Source: Streptomyces tauricus (GTDB lineage: Bacteria > Actinomycetota > Actinomycetes > Streptomycetales > Streptomycetaceae). Taken from it: 64,000 bases of DNA. Location: the NCBI RefSeq assembly GCF_014650955.1, contig NZ_BMVY01000007.1, positions 223,833 through 287,832 of the forward strand. Reading direction: 5' to 3'. The notes beneath the pieces are model-generated. The model was not told the origin of the DNA, searched no databases, and was given only the letters and a program-made list of their open reading frames with translations. Both the position numbers and the translations under genes were made by a program. Positions 1 through 9,079 of the stretch are shown one piece after another (the stretch's first letter is position 1; every line of letters starts with the position of its first letter).

Positions 1-2
1 CC

Positions 3-851
3 CACGACCACTACGACCACCTCGACCTGCCGACGATCAAGGCCCTCGCGGACACGGACACGCTGTTCGCGGTGCCCCTCGGCGTCGGCGCCCATCTGGA
101 GCACTGGGGCGTCCCGGCGGACCGGCTGCGCGAGCTGGACTGGCACGAGACGACGAAGGTCGGCGGGATCTCCCTCACCGCCACACCCGCCCGGCACTTC
201 TGCGGCCGGGGCCTGCGCAACACGCAGCACACCCTCTGGGCCTCCTGGGTGGTCGCGGGCGACGAGCACCGGATCTACCACAGCGGCGACACCGGCTACT
301 TCACCGGCTTCAAGGACATCGGCACCGAGTACGGGCCCTTCGACGCCACGATGATCCAGATCGGCGCGTACAGCGACTTCTGGCCCGACATCCACATGAC
401 GCCCGAGGAGGGCATGCGCGCCCACCTCGACCTCCAGGGCGACCGGCCCACCGGCGTGATGATGCCGATCCACTGGGCCACGTTCAACCTCGCGGCGCAC
501 CCGTGGGCCGAGCCGGGCGAGGGCACGGTCGCCGCCGCCCATGCGGCCGGCGCCCGGGTCGCGCTGCCCCGGCCCGGTGAGCCCTTCGAACCCACGGCCG
601 AGAGCGTTCCGTCCGAGCCGTGGTGGCGGGGTGTGGCCCTGGTGCCCAAGGGCGGCTGGCCCGCCGTCGAGAAGACGGCCACCGGGGAGACGGCCGTCGC
701 CGACGCGGCCGGTGCCGACAAGGCCGTCGCGGAGGAGGGCGTCGCGGACGAGGCCGTCGCGGACGAGGGCGTCGTCGGGAAGGCGGTCCGTGACACTCCG
801 CGTGACAAGGCGACGGACGCCGGAGACCCGGAATCGGTGCCGACGGGCTGA
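3..851 (+). CDS. MBL-fold metallo-hydrolase (5' end missing)
   Basis: The reading frame is open from base 3, and the first residues form an HxHxDH motif (HDHYDHLD), the metal-binding signature of metallo-beta-lactamase-fold hydrolases. The true start therefore lies before the window. Further metal-ligand motifs are HSGDTGYF near base 290 and the PIHWATF segment near 470. The overall pattern resembles the UlaG/NAPE-PLD-like branch (RomA family), which acts on phosphodiester or lactone substrates; the real substrate cannot be read from sequence. The C-terminal 60 residues are a low-complexity acidic tail with repeated AVADEG/AVAEEG units outside the catalytic fold. A perfect hairpin terminator follows, so the gene ends its transcript. 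Confidence 0.88.
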   Translation, partial: HDHYDHLDLPTIKALADTDTLFAVPLGVGAHLEHWGVPADRLRELDWHETTKVGGISLTATPARHFCGRGLRNTQHTLWASWVVAGDEHRIYHSGDTGYFTGFKDIGTEYGPFDATMIQIGAYSDFWPDIHMTPEEGMRAHLDLQGDRPTGVMMPIHWATFNLAAHPWAEPGEGTVAAAHAAGARVALPRPGEPFEPTAESVPSEPWWRGVALVPKGGWPAVEKTATGETAVADAAGADKAVAEEGVADEAVADEGVVGKAVRDTPRDKATDAGDPESVPTG

Positions 852-887
852 CCTGAGGGCTGACCTGAGGGCTGCCCGAAGGCGGTC

Positions 888-926
888 GGCGAGGGCCGAG
901 GAGCGAATTGCTCCTCGGCCCTCGCC
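888..926 (+). terminator. Intrinsic terminator after the MBL-fold gene
   Basis: A perfect 17-bp inverted repeat (GGCGAGGGCCGAGGAGC and its complement) surrounds a 5-nt loop (GAATT) and is followed by a weakly T-rich GTTTGTCGTT. It lies 36 bp after the stop codon of the upstream gene. Confidence 0.85.
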
Positions 927-1183
927 GTTTGTCGTTGACCGCTTCTGACCAGGTCTGATCGGTTCGGCGAGACATAGGCGCGGGTGTTCGAGGGGTTTAT
1001 CGGTCTGTCGTACGAACGCTCATACCAGAGCGGGATGTCAGCCGTCGGACTTTGTCAACTGCCCACCGCACATGATGCGGTGGCGACTACTGTGAGTGGC
1101 CGCTGAGCGACAGAGGGCCGATTTCTTCGGCTCTCTCGACCGGGGGATCCCCACAGCCCCGACACACCAGTACGAGGACGTCG
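927..1183 (+). other. Upstream region of the conservon operon, no gene seen
   Basis: This stretch of about 260 bp lies between the terminator at 888-926 and the start of cvnA. I find no supported reading frame in it. It must carry the operon promoter, but I cannot name -35 and -10 boxes with confidence. Confidence 0.5.
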
Positions 1184-3367
1184 ATGTCTCACCTTCGCGC
1201 ACCGGCCGCACGCGCAGACCGCCGCGAGGGCGGGCGGCACGGGCGACCGGTCGCCCGCAACACCCCCACACTGCCCGAGACCCACATACGGCCCCAACTG
1301 CTCCGCCTCGCGATCCTGCCGCCCCTCGCGGTGGCTCTCAGCGCGAGCGCCGCCGTGCTCTTCACCGTCCGCACCACCGGCGCACGCCCCGGCCCCACCC
1401 TGTGGATCGTGCTCTCCGGAGCCCTCGCGGTCGCTCTCGCGGGCATCGTGATCGCCACCGTGGCCGCAGACCGGGCCGCCCGCTCCGTGCACGACCGCAT
1501 CGGGGCGCTGCGCCGCATCAGCGCCCGGGGCCAGGCCGATCTGGTCGGCCTCGTCGAGACACTGCGCCGCGGTGACGGGCCACCCGTGCGCCGACCGCGC
1601 GGCCGGCCCGCCCCCGACGCCGACGACTTCGACCTCCTCGCCGAGGATCTGGCGTCCGCGCACGACGGGGCGATCGGCGCGGTCGTCCAGGCCTCCCAGC
1701 TGTCCAGCCACGCGGGCAGCGAGCAGAAGGTCGAGGTCTTCGTCAATCTGGCCCGGCGGCTCCAGTCCCTCGTGCACCGCGAGATCTCGATCCTCGACGA
1801 GCTGGAGAACGAGATCGAGGACCCTGACCTGCTCAAGGGCCTCTTCCACGTCGATCACCTCGCCACCCGCATCCGCCGCCACGCCGAGAACCTCGCGGTG
1901 CTCGGCGGTGCCGTCTCGCGCCGCCAGTGGAGCAACCCGGTCTCCATGACCGAGGTGCTGCGTTCCGCGACCGCGGAGGTCGAGCAGTACTCACGGGTCA
2001 AACTCGTACCGCCCATCGACGGGACCGTGCGCGGGCACGCCGTGGCCGACGTCATCCATCTGCTGGCCGAACTCGTCGAGAACGCCACGGTGTTCTCGGC
2101 GCCGCACACCCAGGTGCTGCTGCGGGCCAACGTGGTCACGTCGGGGCTCGCCGTCGAGGTCGAGGACCGCGGGCTCGGCATGCCGCTGGCCGAGCAGCAC
2201 AAGATGAACGCGCTGCTCGCCGATCCCGACCAGGTGAATGTGGCGAGTCTGCTCCAGGACGGCCGGATCGGGCTGTTCGTCGTCTCCCAGCTCGCCCGCA
2301 GGCACGGGATCGCCGTCCGGCTGCAGACCAACATCTACGGCGGAGTACAGGCCGTACTGGTCGTACCGCAGGCGCTGCTGGGGGACGAGGAGGGCGCGCC
2401 GGCCGGGGCGCGGACGGCGGCGCCCGCGGGGGTGAACGGGTCGCCGGTACGGGGTGCGGTGATGCCGGGTGCTCCCGCTGTCGCGGGGGACTCTGTACAG
2501 GGCACGCCTGCGCATGGGGGCCCTGCGCATCGGGGGCCTGCGCATGGGGCTCCTGTACATGGGGCGCCCATACAGGGGGCGTCGCCACATGGGACCCCGC
2601 CACATGGGACCCCGCCACACGGGGCTCCCGCTCGTGGGACCCCCACCCAGGGGCCAACTGCCCCTGGGGCGCACGCACATGGAGTGTCCCTACATGGGGC
2701 CTCAACACATGAGGGCCGGGCCCACGCGACTCCGGCACACGGGACCTCGACCCATGGGGCGCCAGCACATGGGTCCCCAACCCATGAGACTCCTGCGCAC
2801 GAGGCCTGGACCGCCGTGCCCGCGCAGGCGCACGGGCAACTGCAGCCGGACGGTACGCCGGTCGGGCTGACCGTCGTGAACGGGGGCGGTGGTGGCGGTC
2901 CCGCTCCCCTTCCCGTGCGGGGCGCCGAGAACAGGGCCAACCCCGCGGAGGCCGTCCCCGGGATCCGGCCCGACGACAGGCGGGCCGTCGCCGAGAACAC
3001 CGCCACGCCGCCCACCCCGCGCAACGGCGTGGTCCGCGGCAGCATGAGCAGGCCCCAACTGCCCAGGCGGCGGGCCCAGGAGCACATCGTGCCCGAACTG
3101 CGCGGGGGGCCCGCGCCCCGGCAGGAGTCCGAGTTCCTGGTGGGACACGATCCCGGTCTGATGGCGGCGTTCCAGCGGGGCATCGGACTCGCCGAGGCCC
3201 AGTGCAGGGAGATGGATCCCATGGGTTCGGCCCACACAGGTTCGGCCCACATGGAGGCGACACCCATGCAGGCGCCTCCCATGCAGCCGACCCCCGTGGA
3301 GCCCACGCCCATGGAGCCTGCCCCTATGGAGTCCGCCCGGCACGACGGGAGCACACCAGCCGGATGA
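1184..3367 (+). CDS. cvnA: CvnA-type sensor histidine kinase-like protein
   Basis: First gene of a conservon, the actinobacterial membrane complex of kinase-like protein, Roadblock, DUF742 and small GTPase. Two membrane helices (about residues 41-62 and 72-93) are separated by only about 10 residues, so there is no extracellular sensor domain. The dimerization helix carries HREISILDELENEIEDPDLL (about 197) and a second helix with RRHAENL. The ATPase domain shows N box LAELVENATVF (about 294), G1 EDRGLGMP (about 326) and RIGLFVVSQLARRHG (about 361). Beyond about residue 405 the protein is Pro/Gly/His/Ala-rich, with a 5-residue repeat (see 2494-2808) and a second MxPxP-rich stretch near the end. 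Family length varies mostly through this tail. The 727-residue start is the first ATG after the upstream region. Confidence 0.9.
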   Translation: MSHLRAPAARADRREGGRHGRPVARNTPTLPETHIRPQLLRLAILPPLAVALSASAAVLFTVRTTGARPGPTLWIVLSGALAVALAGIVIATVAADRAARSVHDRIGALRRISARGQADLVGLVETLRRGDGPPVRRPRGRPAPDADDFDLLAEDLASAHDGAIGAVVQASQLSSHAGSEQKVEVFVNLARRLQSLVHREISILDELENEIEDPDLLKGLFHVDHLATRIRRHAENLAVLGGAVSRRQWSNPVSMTEVLRSATAEVEQYSRVKLVPPIDGTVRGHAVADVIHLLAELVENATVFSAPHTQVLLRANVVTSGLAVEVEDRGLGMPLAEQHKMNALLADPDQVNVASLLQDGRIGLFVVSQLARRHGIAVRLQTNIYGGVQAVLVVPQALLGDEEGAPAGARTAAPAGVNGSPVRGAVMPGAPAVAGDSVQGTPAHGGPAHRGPAHGAPVHGAPIQGASPHGTPPHGTPPHGAPARGTPTQGPTAPGAHAHGVSLHGASTHEGRAHATPAHGTSTHGAPAHGSPTHETPAHEAWTAVPAQAHGQLQPDGTPVGLTVVNGGGGGGPAPLPVRGAENRANPAEAVPGIRPDDRRAVAENTATPPTPRNGVVRGSMSRPQLPRRRAQEHIVPELRGGPAPRQESEFLVGHDPGLMAAFQRGIGLAEAQCREMDPMGSAHTGSAHMEATPMQAPPMQPTPVEPTPMEPAPMESARHDGSTPAG
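2494..2808 (+). repeat. In-frame 15-bp minisatellite inside cvnA
   Basis: About twenty imperfect copies of a 15-bp unit with a CACATGGG(A/G)C core encode the pentapeptide xHGxP. The copies stay in frame throughout, and the array lies in the cytoplasmic tail, outside the ATPase domain. Confidence 0.85.
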
Positions 3368-3438
3368 ACCACGCCACCCCCACTCCCACCCACACTTCCG
3401 CTCCCGAAGACCTTCGTATTTCAAGGAGTCGATCCCCC

Positions 3439-3873
3439 ATGGCGAGCGATGCGCCGACCGGTCATGCATCCGATCTCGACTGGCTGATGAGCGGCCTCGT
3501 ACAGCGCGTCCCGCACACCAGAAGCGCGGTGCTGCTCTCCTGCGACGGCCTCGTCAAGTCGGTGCACGGGCTCGACCCCGACAGCGCCGACCACATGGCC
3601 GCCCTGGCCTCCGGGCTCTACTCCCTCGGGCGCAGCGCGGGCGTCCGCTTCGGCGACGGCGGCGACGTGCGCCAGGTCGTCGTCGAACTGGACTCCACGC
3701 TGCTGTTCGTGTCCACCGCGGGTTCCGGCACCTGCCTGGCCGTGCTGGCCGGGCGTGACGCGGACGCGGCCGTACTCGGCTACGAGATGGCGATGCTGGT
3801 CAAGAGCGTCCGCCCGTACCTGATGACCGCGCCGAGGCAACACAGCGTCGAACCGTCGGCGATGAGGCCTTGA
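3439..3873 (+). CDS. cvnB: Roadblock/LC7 domain protein (CvnB)
   Basis: 144 residues filling a single Roadblock/LC7 domain (LDWLMSGLVQRVPHTRSAVL to the end). In conservons this protein acts with CvnD, like the Roadblock partners of MglA-type GTPases. The start ATG at 3439 is preceded by AAGGAG (3423-3428) at suitable spacing; longer in-frame starts would run back into cvnA. Its stop is only a few bases before the cvnC start, so translation is probably coupled. Confidence 0.93.
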   Translation: MASDAPTGHASDLDWLMSGLVQRVPHTRSAVLLSCDGLVKSVHGLDPDSADHMAALASGLYSLGRSAGVRFGDGGDVRQVVVELDSTLLFVSTAGSGTCLAVLAGRDADAAVLGYEMAMLVKSVRPYLMTAPRQHSVEPSAMRP

Positions 3874-3875
3874 AC

Positions 3876-4247
3876 GTGGCCGCGGCCGGCGACGGGCCCT
3901 GGCTCGACGGCGCGGCCGGCCGCCTGGTGCGGCCCTACCAGGTGAGCAACGGCAGGACCCGGCCGAGCACCGCGCTCGACCTGCTGTCCCAGGTGATGTC
4001 CACCGGCGTCACCCCCCTCGGTTACCTCGGCCCCGAACACGCCCAGGCGCTCGAACTGTGCCGGGACCCCGTGTCGGTGGCCGAGGTCGCCGCGCATCTG
4101 AAGCTGCCGGCAGCAGTGACCAAGGTGTTGCTGTCCGACCTCGTCGACTGCGGGGCGTTGACCACGAAGGCTCCGACGTTCCACCACAACCCCACTGACC
4201 GGTCTCTTCTGGAGGCAGTGCTCGATGGACTACGACGACAGCTCTGA
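3876..4247 (+). CDS. cvnC: DUF742 protein (CvnC)
   Basis: A 123-residue DUF742 protein (LVRPYQVSNGRTRP, then a winged-helix-like C-terminal half with LDLLSQV and VAEVAAHLKLPAAVTKVLL). This is the third member of the conservon. GTG at 3876 is preferred because GAGG (3864-3867) lies 8 nt upstream. A TTG at 3870 overlaps the cvnB stop but sits too close to that site. The 3' end overlaps cvnD by 23 bp, typical of the tight cvnB-C-D packing. Confidence 0.9.
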   Translation: MAAAGDGPWLDGAAGRLVRPYQVSNGRTRPSTALDLLSQVMSTGVTPLGYLGPEHAQALELCRDPVSVAEVAAHLKLPAAVTKVLLSDLVDCGALTTKAPTFHHNPTDRSLLEAVLDGLRRQL

Positions 4248-4824
4248 CCCTTTCCCCACCGCGTTGAAGATCCTGGTGGCGGGAGGCTTCGGGGTGGGCA
4301 AGACCACCTTCGTCGGCGCGGTGAGCGAGATCGCGCCGCTCAGCACGGAGGAACTGCTGACCACGGTCAGCGCCGCGACCGACAATCTCGACGGCATCGA
4401 GAACAAGGTCGAGACGACCGTCGCGATGGACTTCGGACGCATCACCCTCGACGCGGAACATGTGCTGTATCTGTTCGGCACGCCCGGACAGGAACGGTTC
4501 TGGTTCATGTGGGACGAGCTCTCCGAAGGCGCGCTCGGGGCGGTCGTCCTCGCCGACACCCGCCGTCTGGAGGACTGTTTCGCCGCCGTCGACTTCTTCG
4601 AACAGCGTGGCCTCGGCTTCATCGTCGCCGTCAACGAGTTCGACGGCGGTTTCCGCTACGACCCGGAGGAGGTGCGCGCCGCCATCGACCTCGACCCGGG
4701 TGTGCCGGTCGTCCGCTGCGACGCGCGGATCTCCAGCTCGGGAGTCCAGACCCTGCTCACCCTCGTGCGGCATCTGCTCGCCCACGCACCCACGCGCGCC
4801 CCGAGCCATGGAGCACACACATGA
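4225..4824 (+). CDS. cvnD: Small GTPase (CvnD)
   Basis: A 199-residue P-loop GTPase of the actinobacterial CvnD/MglA-like group. Walker A is GGFGVGKTT (about residues 20-28), the G3 region is FGTPGQERFWFMWDEL with the usual DxxG replaced by TPGQ, and the G4-like motif is AVNEFDG (NKxD replaced by NEFD, common in this group). It is thought to switch the conservon complex at the membrane. The stop codon shares the ATGA with the next gene. Confidence 0.93.
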   Translation: MDYDDSSDPFPTALKILVAGGFGVGKTTFVGAVSEIAPLSTEELLTTVSAATDNLDGIENKVETTVAMDFGRITLDAEHVLYLFGTPGQERFWFMWDELSEGALGAVVLADTRRLEDCFAAVDFFEQRGLGFIVAVNEFDGGFRYDPEEVRAAIDLDPGVPVVRCDARISSSGVQTLLTLVRHLLAHAPTRAPSHGAHT

Positions 4825-5561
4825 GCTACGACCCGTCGCGCCCGGCCGGTCGGCTGCTGCTCACGCCCGAGGACAAGGAGGCACCCGCCCGAACGTGCCG
4901 ACTGCGTGTGCTGGGCCTGGGGGAGCGCGCGGAACCGGCCCTCGACGCGTTCGCGCGGCGGCTGGCCGAGCTGGCCGGGGCGCCGTACGCGATGGTCAAC
5001 TTCGTCGGCGAGGAACGGCAGTTCTTCGCAGGCCTGCACGCCCGGCCGCCACATGTCCAGCCCTCACATGTCCAACCCCCACATGTCCAGGCTCCCCATG
5101 CCCAGCCTCCGCATTCCGGGCTCACGGACACCCGGCACAGCGCCGGCGTCACCAGCGCCGGCATCAGCACCGGCACCGTTACCGGCTCCGGCAGCGACCA
5201 CGGCAGTGACATGGCCCGCGGCGACACCGTCCTCCGTGGCTCGGTCCCGCCGTCCATCGGACCCGGCCGCCATATGGCCCGCGAATATGGGTTCTGCCCC
5301 CATGTGGTGGTCCGCCGCAAGGCGCTGGTCCTGGAGGACGTCCGGGACTATCCGCGTTTCGCCGGCAACCCGGTCGTCGACGAGTACGGCATCCGCTCCT
5401 ACCTCGGCGCCCCCCTCCTCGACCGCACGGGCATCGCGCTCGGCACGGTGTGTGTCACCGATGTCGAGCCGAGGCCGTGGGGGAGGTCCGGCCTGGACAC
5501 CATCAAGGCGATGGCGGCGGAGCTGGTCGAGCAGATCGAGTTGCGGGCGGGTGTGCTCTGA
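4821..5561 (+). CDS. GAF domain protein of the conservon operon
   Basis: 246 residues starting at the ATGA that overlaps the cvnD stop. The protein is a GAF domain: LAGAPYAMVNFVGEERQFF at the N-terminal half, then HMAREYGFCPHVVVRRKALVL and the C-terminal SYLGAPLLDRTGIALGTVCV. GAF domains of this kind follow several Streptomyces conservons and probably act as the ligand sensor that CvnA lacks (inference). An insertion of roughly 75 residues, including a 15-bp minisatellite (PHVQ/SHVQ units), sits in the loop between two core strands. The ligand is unknown. Confidence 0.87.
   Translation: MSYDPSRPAGRLLLTPEDKEAPARTCRLRVLGLGERAEPALDAFARRLAELAGAPYAMVNFVGEERQFFAGLHARPPHVQPSHVQPPHVQAPHAQPPHSGLTDTRHSAGVTSAGISTGTVTGSGSDHGSDMARGDTVLRGSVPPSIGPGRHMAREYGFCPHVVVRRKALVLEDVRDYPRFAGNPVVDEYGIRSYLGAPLLDRTGIALGTVCVTDVEPRPWGRSGLDTIKAMAAELVEQIELRAGVL
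5048..5110 (+). repeat. 15-bp minisatellite inside the GAF gene
   Basis: Four to five copies of a 15-bp unit (CCACATGTCCAG(C/G)C type) encode PPHVQ/PSHVQ/APHAQ. The period and CATG core match the repeat in cvnA of the same operon. Confidence 0.75.
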
Positions 5562-5725
5562 CCACGAACCGGCCCGCTCGTGTGTGTTGGCGCCACATGG
5601 TTCGTACGCGATCTGTAGCCCCTGAGCTATGGGGGTCGGGACATAGACCTCGCAGGACACCGATCCCCGTAACGCCTGGGGGCGCACGGAGTCGGAGGTC
5701 GACGGTGTGAAGGAAAGCTGCGGCA

Positions 5726-5742
5726 GAGGTTAAGAAAACCTC
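5726..5742. promoter_or_regulatory. Inverted repeat upstream of tdh, possible operator
   Basis: GAGGTT-AAGAA-AACCTC is a perfect 6-bp inverted repeat with an A-rich 5-nt spacer, standing out in GC-rich DNA about 110 bp before the tdh start. It may be an operator or part of the tdh-kbl promoter. The regulator is unknown. Confidence 0.4.
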
Positions 5743-5853
5743 GATGGACCCGGGGGCCGATGTACGGCAGATTGCTGATCGAATTCAGTCCTCTCCCCGG
5801 TGCGGGTGTCCTTCGGCATGCCTGGATCCGGGACCTCACGCACGGGAGCCCCG

Positions 5854-6882
5854 TTGAAGGCGCTGGTCAAGGAGAAGGCGGAGCCCGGGCTGCGGCTCAT
5901 GGACGTACCGGAGCCGGTCGTCGGCCCCGGCGATGTACTGATCAAGGTCCTGCGGACCGGGATCTGCGGCACCGACCTGCACATCCGCAACTGGGACGGC
6001 TGGGCGCAGCAGACCGTCAAGGCGCCGCTCGTGCTCGGCCACGAGTTCGTCGGCGAGGTCGTGGGGACGGGCCGTGACGTCGCCGAGATCGCGGTCGGCG
6101 ACCGGGTCAGCGGCGAGGGCCACCTGGTCTGCGGCAAGTGCCGCAACTGCCAGGCCGGGCGGCGCCATCTGTGCCGCGCTACGGTGGGCCTCGGGGTCGG
6201 CCGCGACGGCGCGTTCGCCGAGTACGTGGCGCTGCCCGCGTCCAACGTCTGGGTGCACCGCGTCCCCGTCGACCTCGACATCGCCGCGATCTTCGACCCG
6301 TTCGGCAACGCCGTCCACACCGCGCTGTCGTTCCCGCTGGTCGGAGAGGACGTACTGATCACCGGAGCGGGCCCCATCGGCCTGATGGCGGCGGCCGTCG
6401 CCAAGCACGCGGGCGCCCGGCACGTCGTCGTCACCGATGTGAGCGAGGACCGCCTGGAGCTGGCCCGCAAGATCGGTGTCACCCTCGCGCTGAACGTCGC
6501 GGAGTCGGGCATCGCGGACGGGCAGCGCGCGCTGGGCCTGCGCGAGGGCTTCGACGTGGGCCTGGAGATGTCCGGCAACCCGGTCGCGATGCGGGACATG
6601 CTCGCCAACATGACGCACGGCGGAAAGATCGCCATGCTCGGGCTGCCGTCCGAGGAGTTCGCCGTCGACTGGTCCCGGATCGTCACCTCCATGATCACGA
6701 TCAAGGGCATCTACGGCCGTGAGATGTTCGAGACCTGGTACGCGATGTCGGTCCTCCTCGAAGGCGGCCTCGACCTCGCGCCCGTGATCACCGGCCGCTA
6801 CGGCCACCGCGACTTCGAGGCGGCCTTCGCGGACGCGGCGAGCGGCCGCGGCGGCAAGGTCATCCTCGACTGGACCCGCTAA
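5854..6882 (+). CDS. tdh: L-threonine 3-dehydrogenase
   Basis: Oxidises L-threonine to 2-amino-3-ketobutyrate with NAD+, the first step of threonine cleavage to glycine. Medium-chain Zn dehydrogenase of 342 residues, one more than the E. coli enzyme, with the same metal positions: Cys38, His63, Glu64 (catalytic zinc) and Cys93, 96, 99, 107 (structural zinc). The nucleotide-binding motif is [16 protein letters not shown] at 5854 is chosen as start because it gives the family N-terminus MKALVKE and has GGGAG at 5844-5848. Longer starts add an unrelated sequence. kbl follows 45 bp downstream and completes the pathway. Confidence 0.95.
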   Translation: MKALVKEKAEPGLRLMDVPEPVVGPGDVLIKVLRTGICGTDLHIRNWDGWAQQTVKAPLVLGHEFVGEVVGTGRDVAEIAVGDRVSGEGHLVCGKCRNCQAGRRHLCRATVGLGVGRDGAFAEYVALPASNVWVHRVPVDLDIAAIFDPFGNAVHTALSFPLVGEDVLITGAGPIGLMAAAVAKHAGARHVVVTDVSEDRLELARKIGVTLALNVAESGIADGQRALGLREGFDVGLEMSGNPVAMRDMLANMTHGGKIAMLGLPSEEFAVDWSRIVTSMITIKGIYGREMFETWYAMSVLLEGGLDLAPVITGRYGHRDFEAAFADAASGRGGKVILDWTR

Positions 6883-6927
6883 GGGCTCCGGACCGCTTCC
6901 CCTGTCTTCCGGACTCTCCAAGGACTG

Positions 6928-8130
6928 ATGATGTTCGACTCCGTACGCGACGACCTCCGCACCACCCTCGACGAGATCCGCGCCGCGGGCCTGCACAAGC
7001 CCGAGCGGGTCATCGGCACCCCGCAGTCCGCGACCGTGACCGTCACCGCGGGCGGCCGTCCCGGTGAGGTGCTCAACTTCTGCGCCAACAACTACCTCGG
7101 CCTCGCCGACCACCCCGAGGTCGTCGCCGCCGCCCACGAGGCGCTCGACCGCTGGGGCTACGGCATGGCGTCCGTGCGCTTCATCTGCGGTACGCAGGAG
7201 GTGCACAAGGAGCTGGAGGGGCGGCTGTCCGCGTTCCTCGGCCAGGAGGACACGATCCTCTACTCGTCGTGCTTCGACGCCAACGGCGGCGTGTTCGAGA
7301 CGCTGCTGGGCGCGGAGGACGCGGTGATCTCCGACGCCCTCAACCACGCGTCGATCATCGACGGCATCCGGCTGTCGAAGGCCCGCCGGTTCCGCTACGC
7401 GAACCGTGATCTGGCCGATCTGGAACAGCAGTTGAAGGAGGCCTCGGGCGCCCGCCGCAGGCTGATCGTCACCGACGGCGTCTTCTCCATGGACGGCTAC
7501 GTGGCCCCGCTGCGCGAGATCTGCGACCTCGCCGACCGCTACGACGCGATGGTCATGGTCGACGACTCGCACGCCGTCGGCTTCGTCGGCCCCGGCGGCC
7601 GGGGCACCCCCGAACTGCACGGCGTCATGGACCGGGTCGACATCATCACGGGCACCCTCGGCAAGGCGCTCGGCGGCGCGTCGGGCGGTTACGTCGCCGC
7701 CCGCGCCGAGATCGTCGCGCTGCTGCGCCAGCGCTCGCGCCCGTACCTCTTCTCGAACACCCTCGCCCCGGTGATCGCCGCGGCCTCGCTCAAGGTCCTC
7801 GACCTGCTGGAGGCGGCGGACGACCTGCGCGAGCGGCTCGCGGCGAACACCGCGCTGTTCCGCTCCCGGATGGCCGAGGAGGGCTTCGACATCCTCCCCG
7901 GCGACCACGCCATCGCCCCGGTGATGATCGGGGACGCGACCGTCGCCGGACGGATGGCGGAGCTGCTGCTCGAACGAGGTGTGTACGTGATCGGCTTCTC
8001 GTACCCCGTGGTCCCGCAGGACAAGGCGCGCATCCGCGTCCAGCTGTCCGCCGCGCACTCCACCGAGGACGTGAACCGCGCCGTGGACGCCTTCGTGTCG
8101 GCCCGCGCGGAGCTGGCGGGGGACGCGTGA
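6928..8130 (+). CDS. kbl: Glycine C-acetyltransferase (2-amino-3-ketobutyrate CoA ligase)
   Basis: PLP-dependent alpha-oxoamine synthase that splits 2-amino-3-ketobutyrate with CoA to glycine and acetyl-CoA. The 400 residues match the usual length (398 in E. coli). The PLP lysine is Lys246 in [14 protein letters not shown], and DSHAVGF and SNTLAP are family motifs. Two adjacent ATGs (6928, 6931) are possible starts after AAGGA. It is co-transcribed with tdh, and the pair forms the threonine-to-glycine route. Confidence 0.96.
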   Translation: MMFDSVRDDLRTTLDEIRAAGLHKPERVIGTPQSATVTVTAGGRPGEVLNFCANNYLGLADHPEVVAAAHEALDRWGYGMASVRFICGTQEVHKELEGRLSAFLGQEDTILYSSCFDANGGVFETLLGAEDAVISDALNHASIIDGIRLSKARRFRYANRDLADLEQQLKEASGARRRLIVTDGVFSMDGYVAPLREICDLADRYDAMVMVDDSHAVGFVGPGGRGTPELHGVMDRVDIITGTLGKALGGASGGYVAARAEIVALLRQRSRPYLFSNTLAPVIAAASLKVLDLLEAADDLRERLAANTALFRSRMAEEGFDILPGDHAIAPVMIGDATVAGRMAELLLERGVYVIGFSYPVVPQDKARIRVQLSAAHSTEDVNRAVDAFVSARAELAGDA

Positions 8131-8151
8131 ACCTTTGAGAGAATCGGCCGC

Positions 8152-9069
8152 ATGATCGAAGCGCGGCGGCTCCACATTCTCCGGGCGGTGGCGGACCACC
8201 GGACGGTGACGGCCGCTGCCGCCGCGCTCTACCTCACGCCCTCGGCGGTCTCGCAGCAGCTGACCGCCCTGGAGCAGGAGACGGGACACCGTCTGGTCGA
8301 GCGCGGCGCCCGGGGCGTACGGCTGACGCCCGCGGGCGAGATCCTGCTCAGCCACACCAACGCCGTCCTCGCGCAGCTGGAGCGGGCCGAGGCGGAGCTC
8401 GCCGCGTACAGCTCGGGGTCGGCCGGTACGGTCAGCGTCGCCTCCTTCGCGACCGGCATCGGCCTCGTCGTCGCGCCCGCCCTCGCCCGGCTCGCCCGCA
8501 CGGCGCCCGGCATCCTCCTGCGCGTCCAGGACGCCGAGGGCGACGCCAGTCTGCCGATGGTGCTCGACCGGCAGGTCGACGTCGCGGTCGCCGTGGAGTA
8601 CCGCGGCGCCCCGGACGCCGACGACCCGCGTCTCGCGCACATCCCGCTGTACGCCGAACCGTTCGACGCCGTCGTGCCCCAGACCCACCGCCTCGCCGAC
8701 CGCGGGGAAGTGCCGCTCGCCGAGCTGGCCAAGGATCCGTGGATCGGACCGTACCCGGGCAACCCCTGCCACGACGTGGTGGTCCTGGCCTGCGAGCACG
8801 CCGGATTCCAGCCCCGGCTCGAACACTCCTCGGACGACTTCCGGGCGGTGGTCGCGCTCGCGTCGGCGGACGCGGGGGTCGCGCTCGTACCGCGCTCGGC
8901 CCTGCAGGGCATGGACCTCGCGGGAGTGGTCGTACGCCCCGTCGACGGCGTCGCGCCCACCCGCCGGGTCTTCGCCGCGGTACGCCGGGGAGCCGAGACC
9001 CACCCACTGATCCTGCCGGTGCTGGAGGCGCTGGCGGAGGCAGCACCCGGCGTCCCGCATCTGGGATAG
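8152..9069 (+). CDS. LysR-family transcriptional regulator
   Basis: 305 residues with an N-terminal winged helix-turn-helix (RRLHILRAVADHRTVTAAA, then ALYLTPSAVSQQLTALEQE) and a C-terminal periplasmic-binding-like effector domain (from about residue 90). It starts 21 bp after kbl on the same strand, so it may be read through from tdh-kbl and could regulate it. The target and inducer are not visible in the sequence. Confidence 0.93.
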   Translation: MIEARRLHILRAVADHRTVTAAAAALYLTPSAVSQQLTALEQETGHRLVERGARGVRLTPAGEILLSHTNAVLAQLERAEAELAAYSSGSAGTVSVASFATGIGLVVAPALARLARTAPGILLRVQDAEGDASLPMVLDRQVDVAVAVEYRGAPDADDPRLAHIPLYAEPFDAVVPQTHRLADRGEVPLAELAKDPWIGPYPGNPCHDVVVLACEHAGFQPRLEHSSDDFRAVVALASADAGVALVPRSALQGMDLAGVVVRPVDGVAPTRRVFAAVRRGAETHPLILPVLEALAEAAPGVPHLG

Positions 9070-9079
9070 AATCCCGAAT

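Noticed and set aside
296..975. Antisense frames over the MBL-fold gene
   Set aside because: Arg/Pro/Ser-rich translations without motifs, explained by the GC-biased coding strand.
1184..3367. CvnA as a classical two-component kinase with a response regulator
   Set aside because: No response regulator gene is near; the Roadblock, DUF742 and GTPase genes that follow define a conservon.
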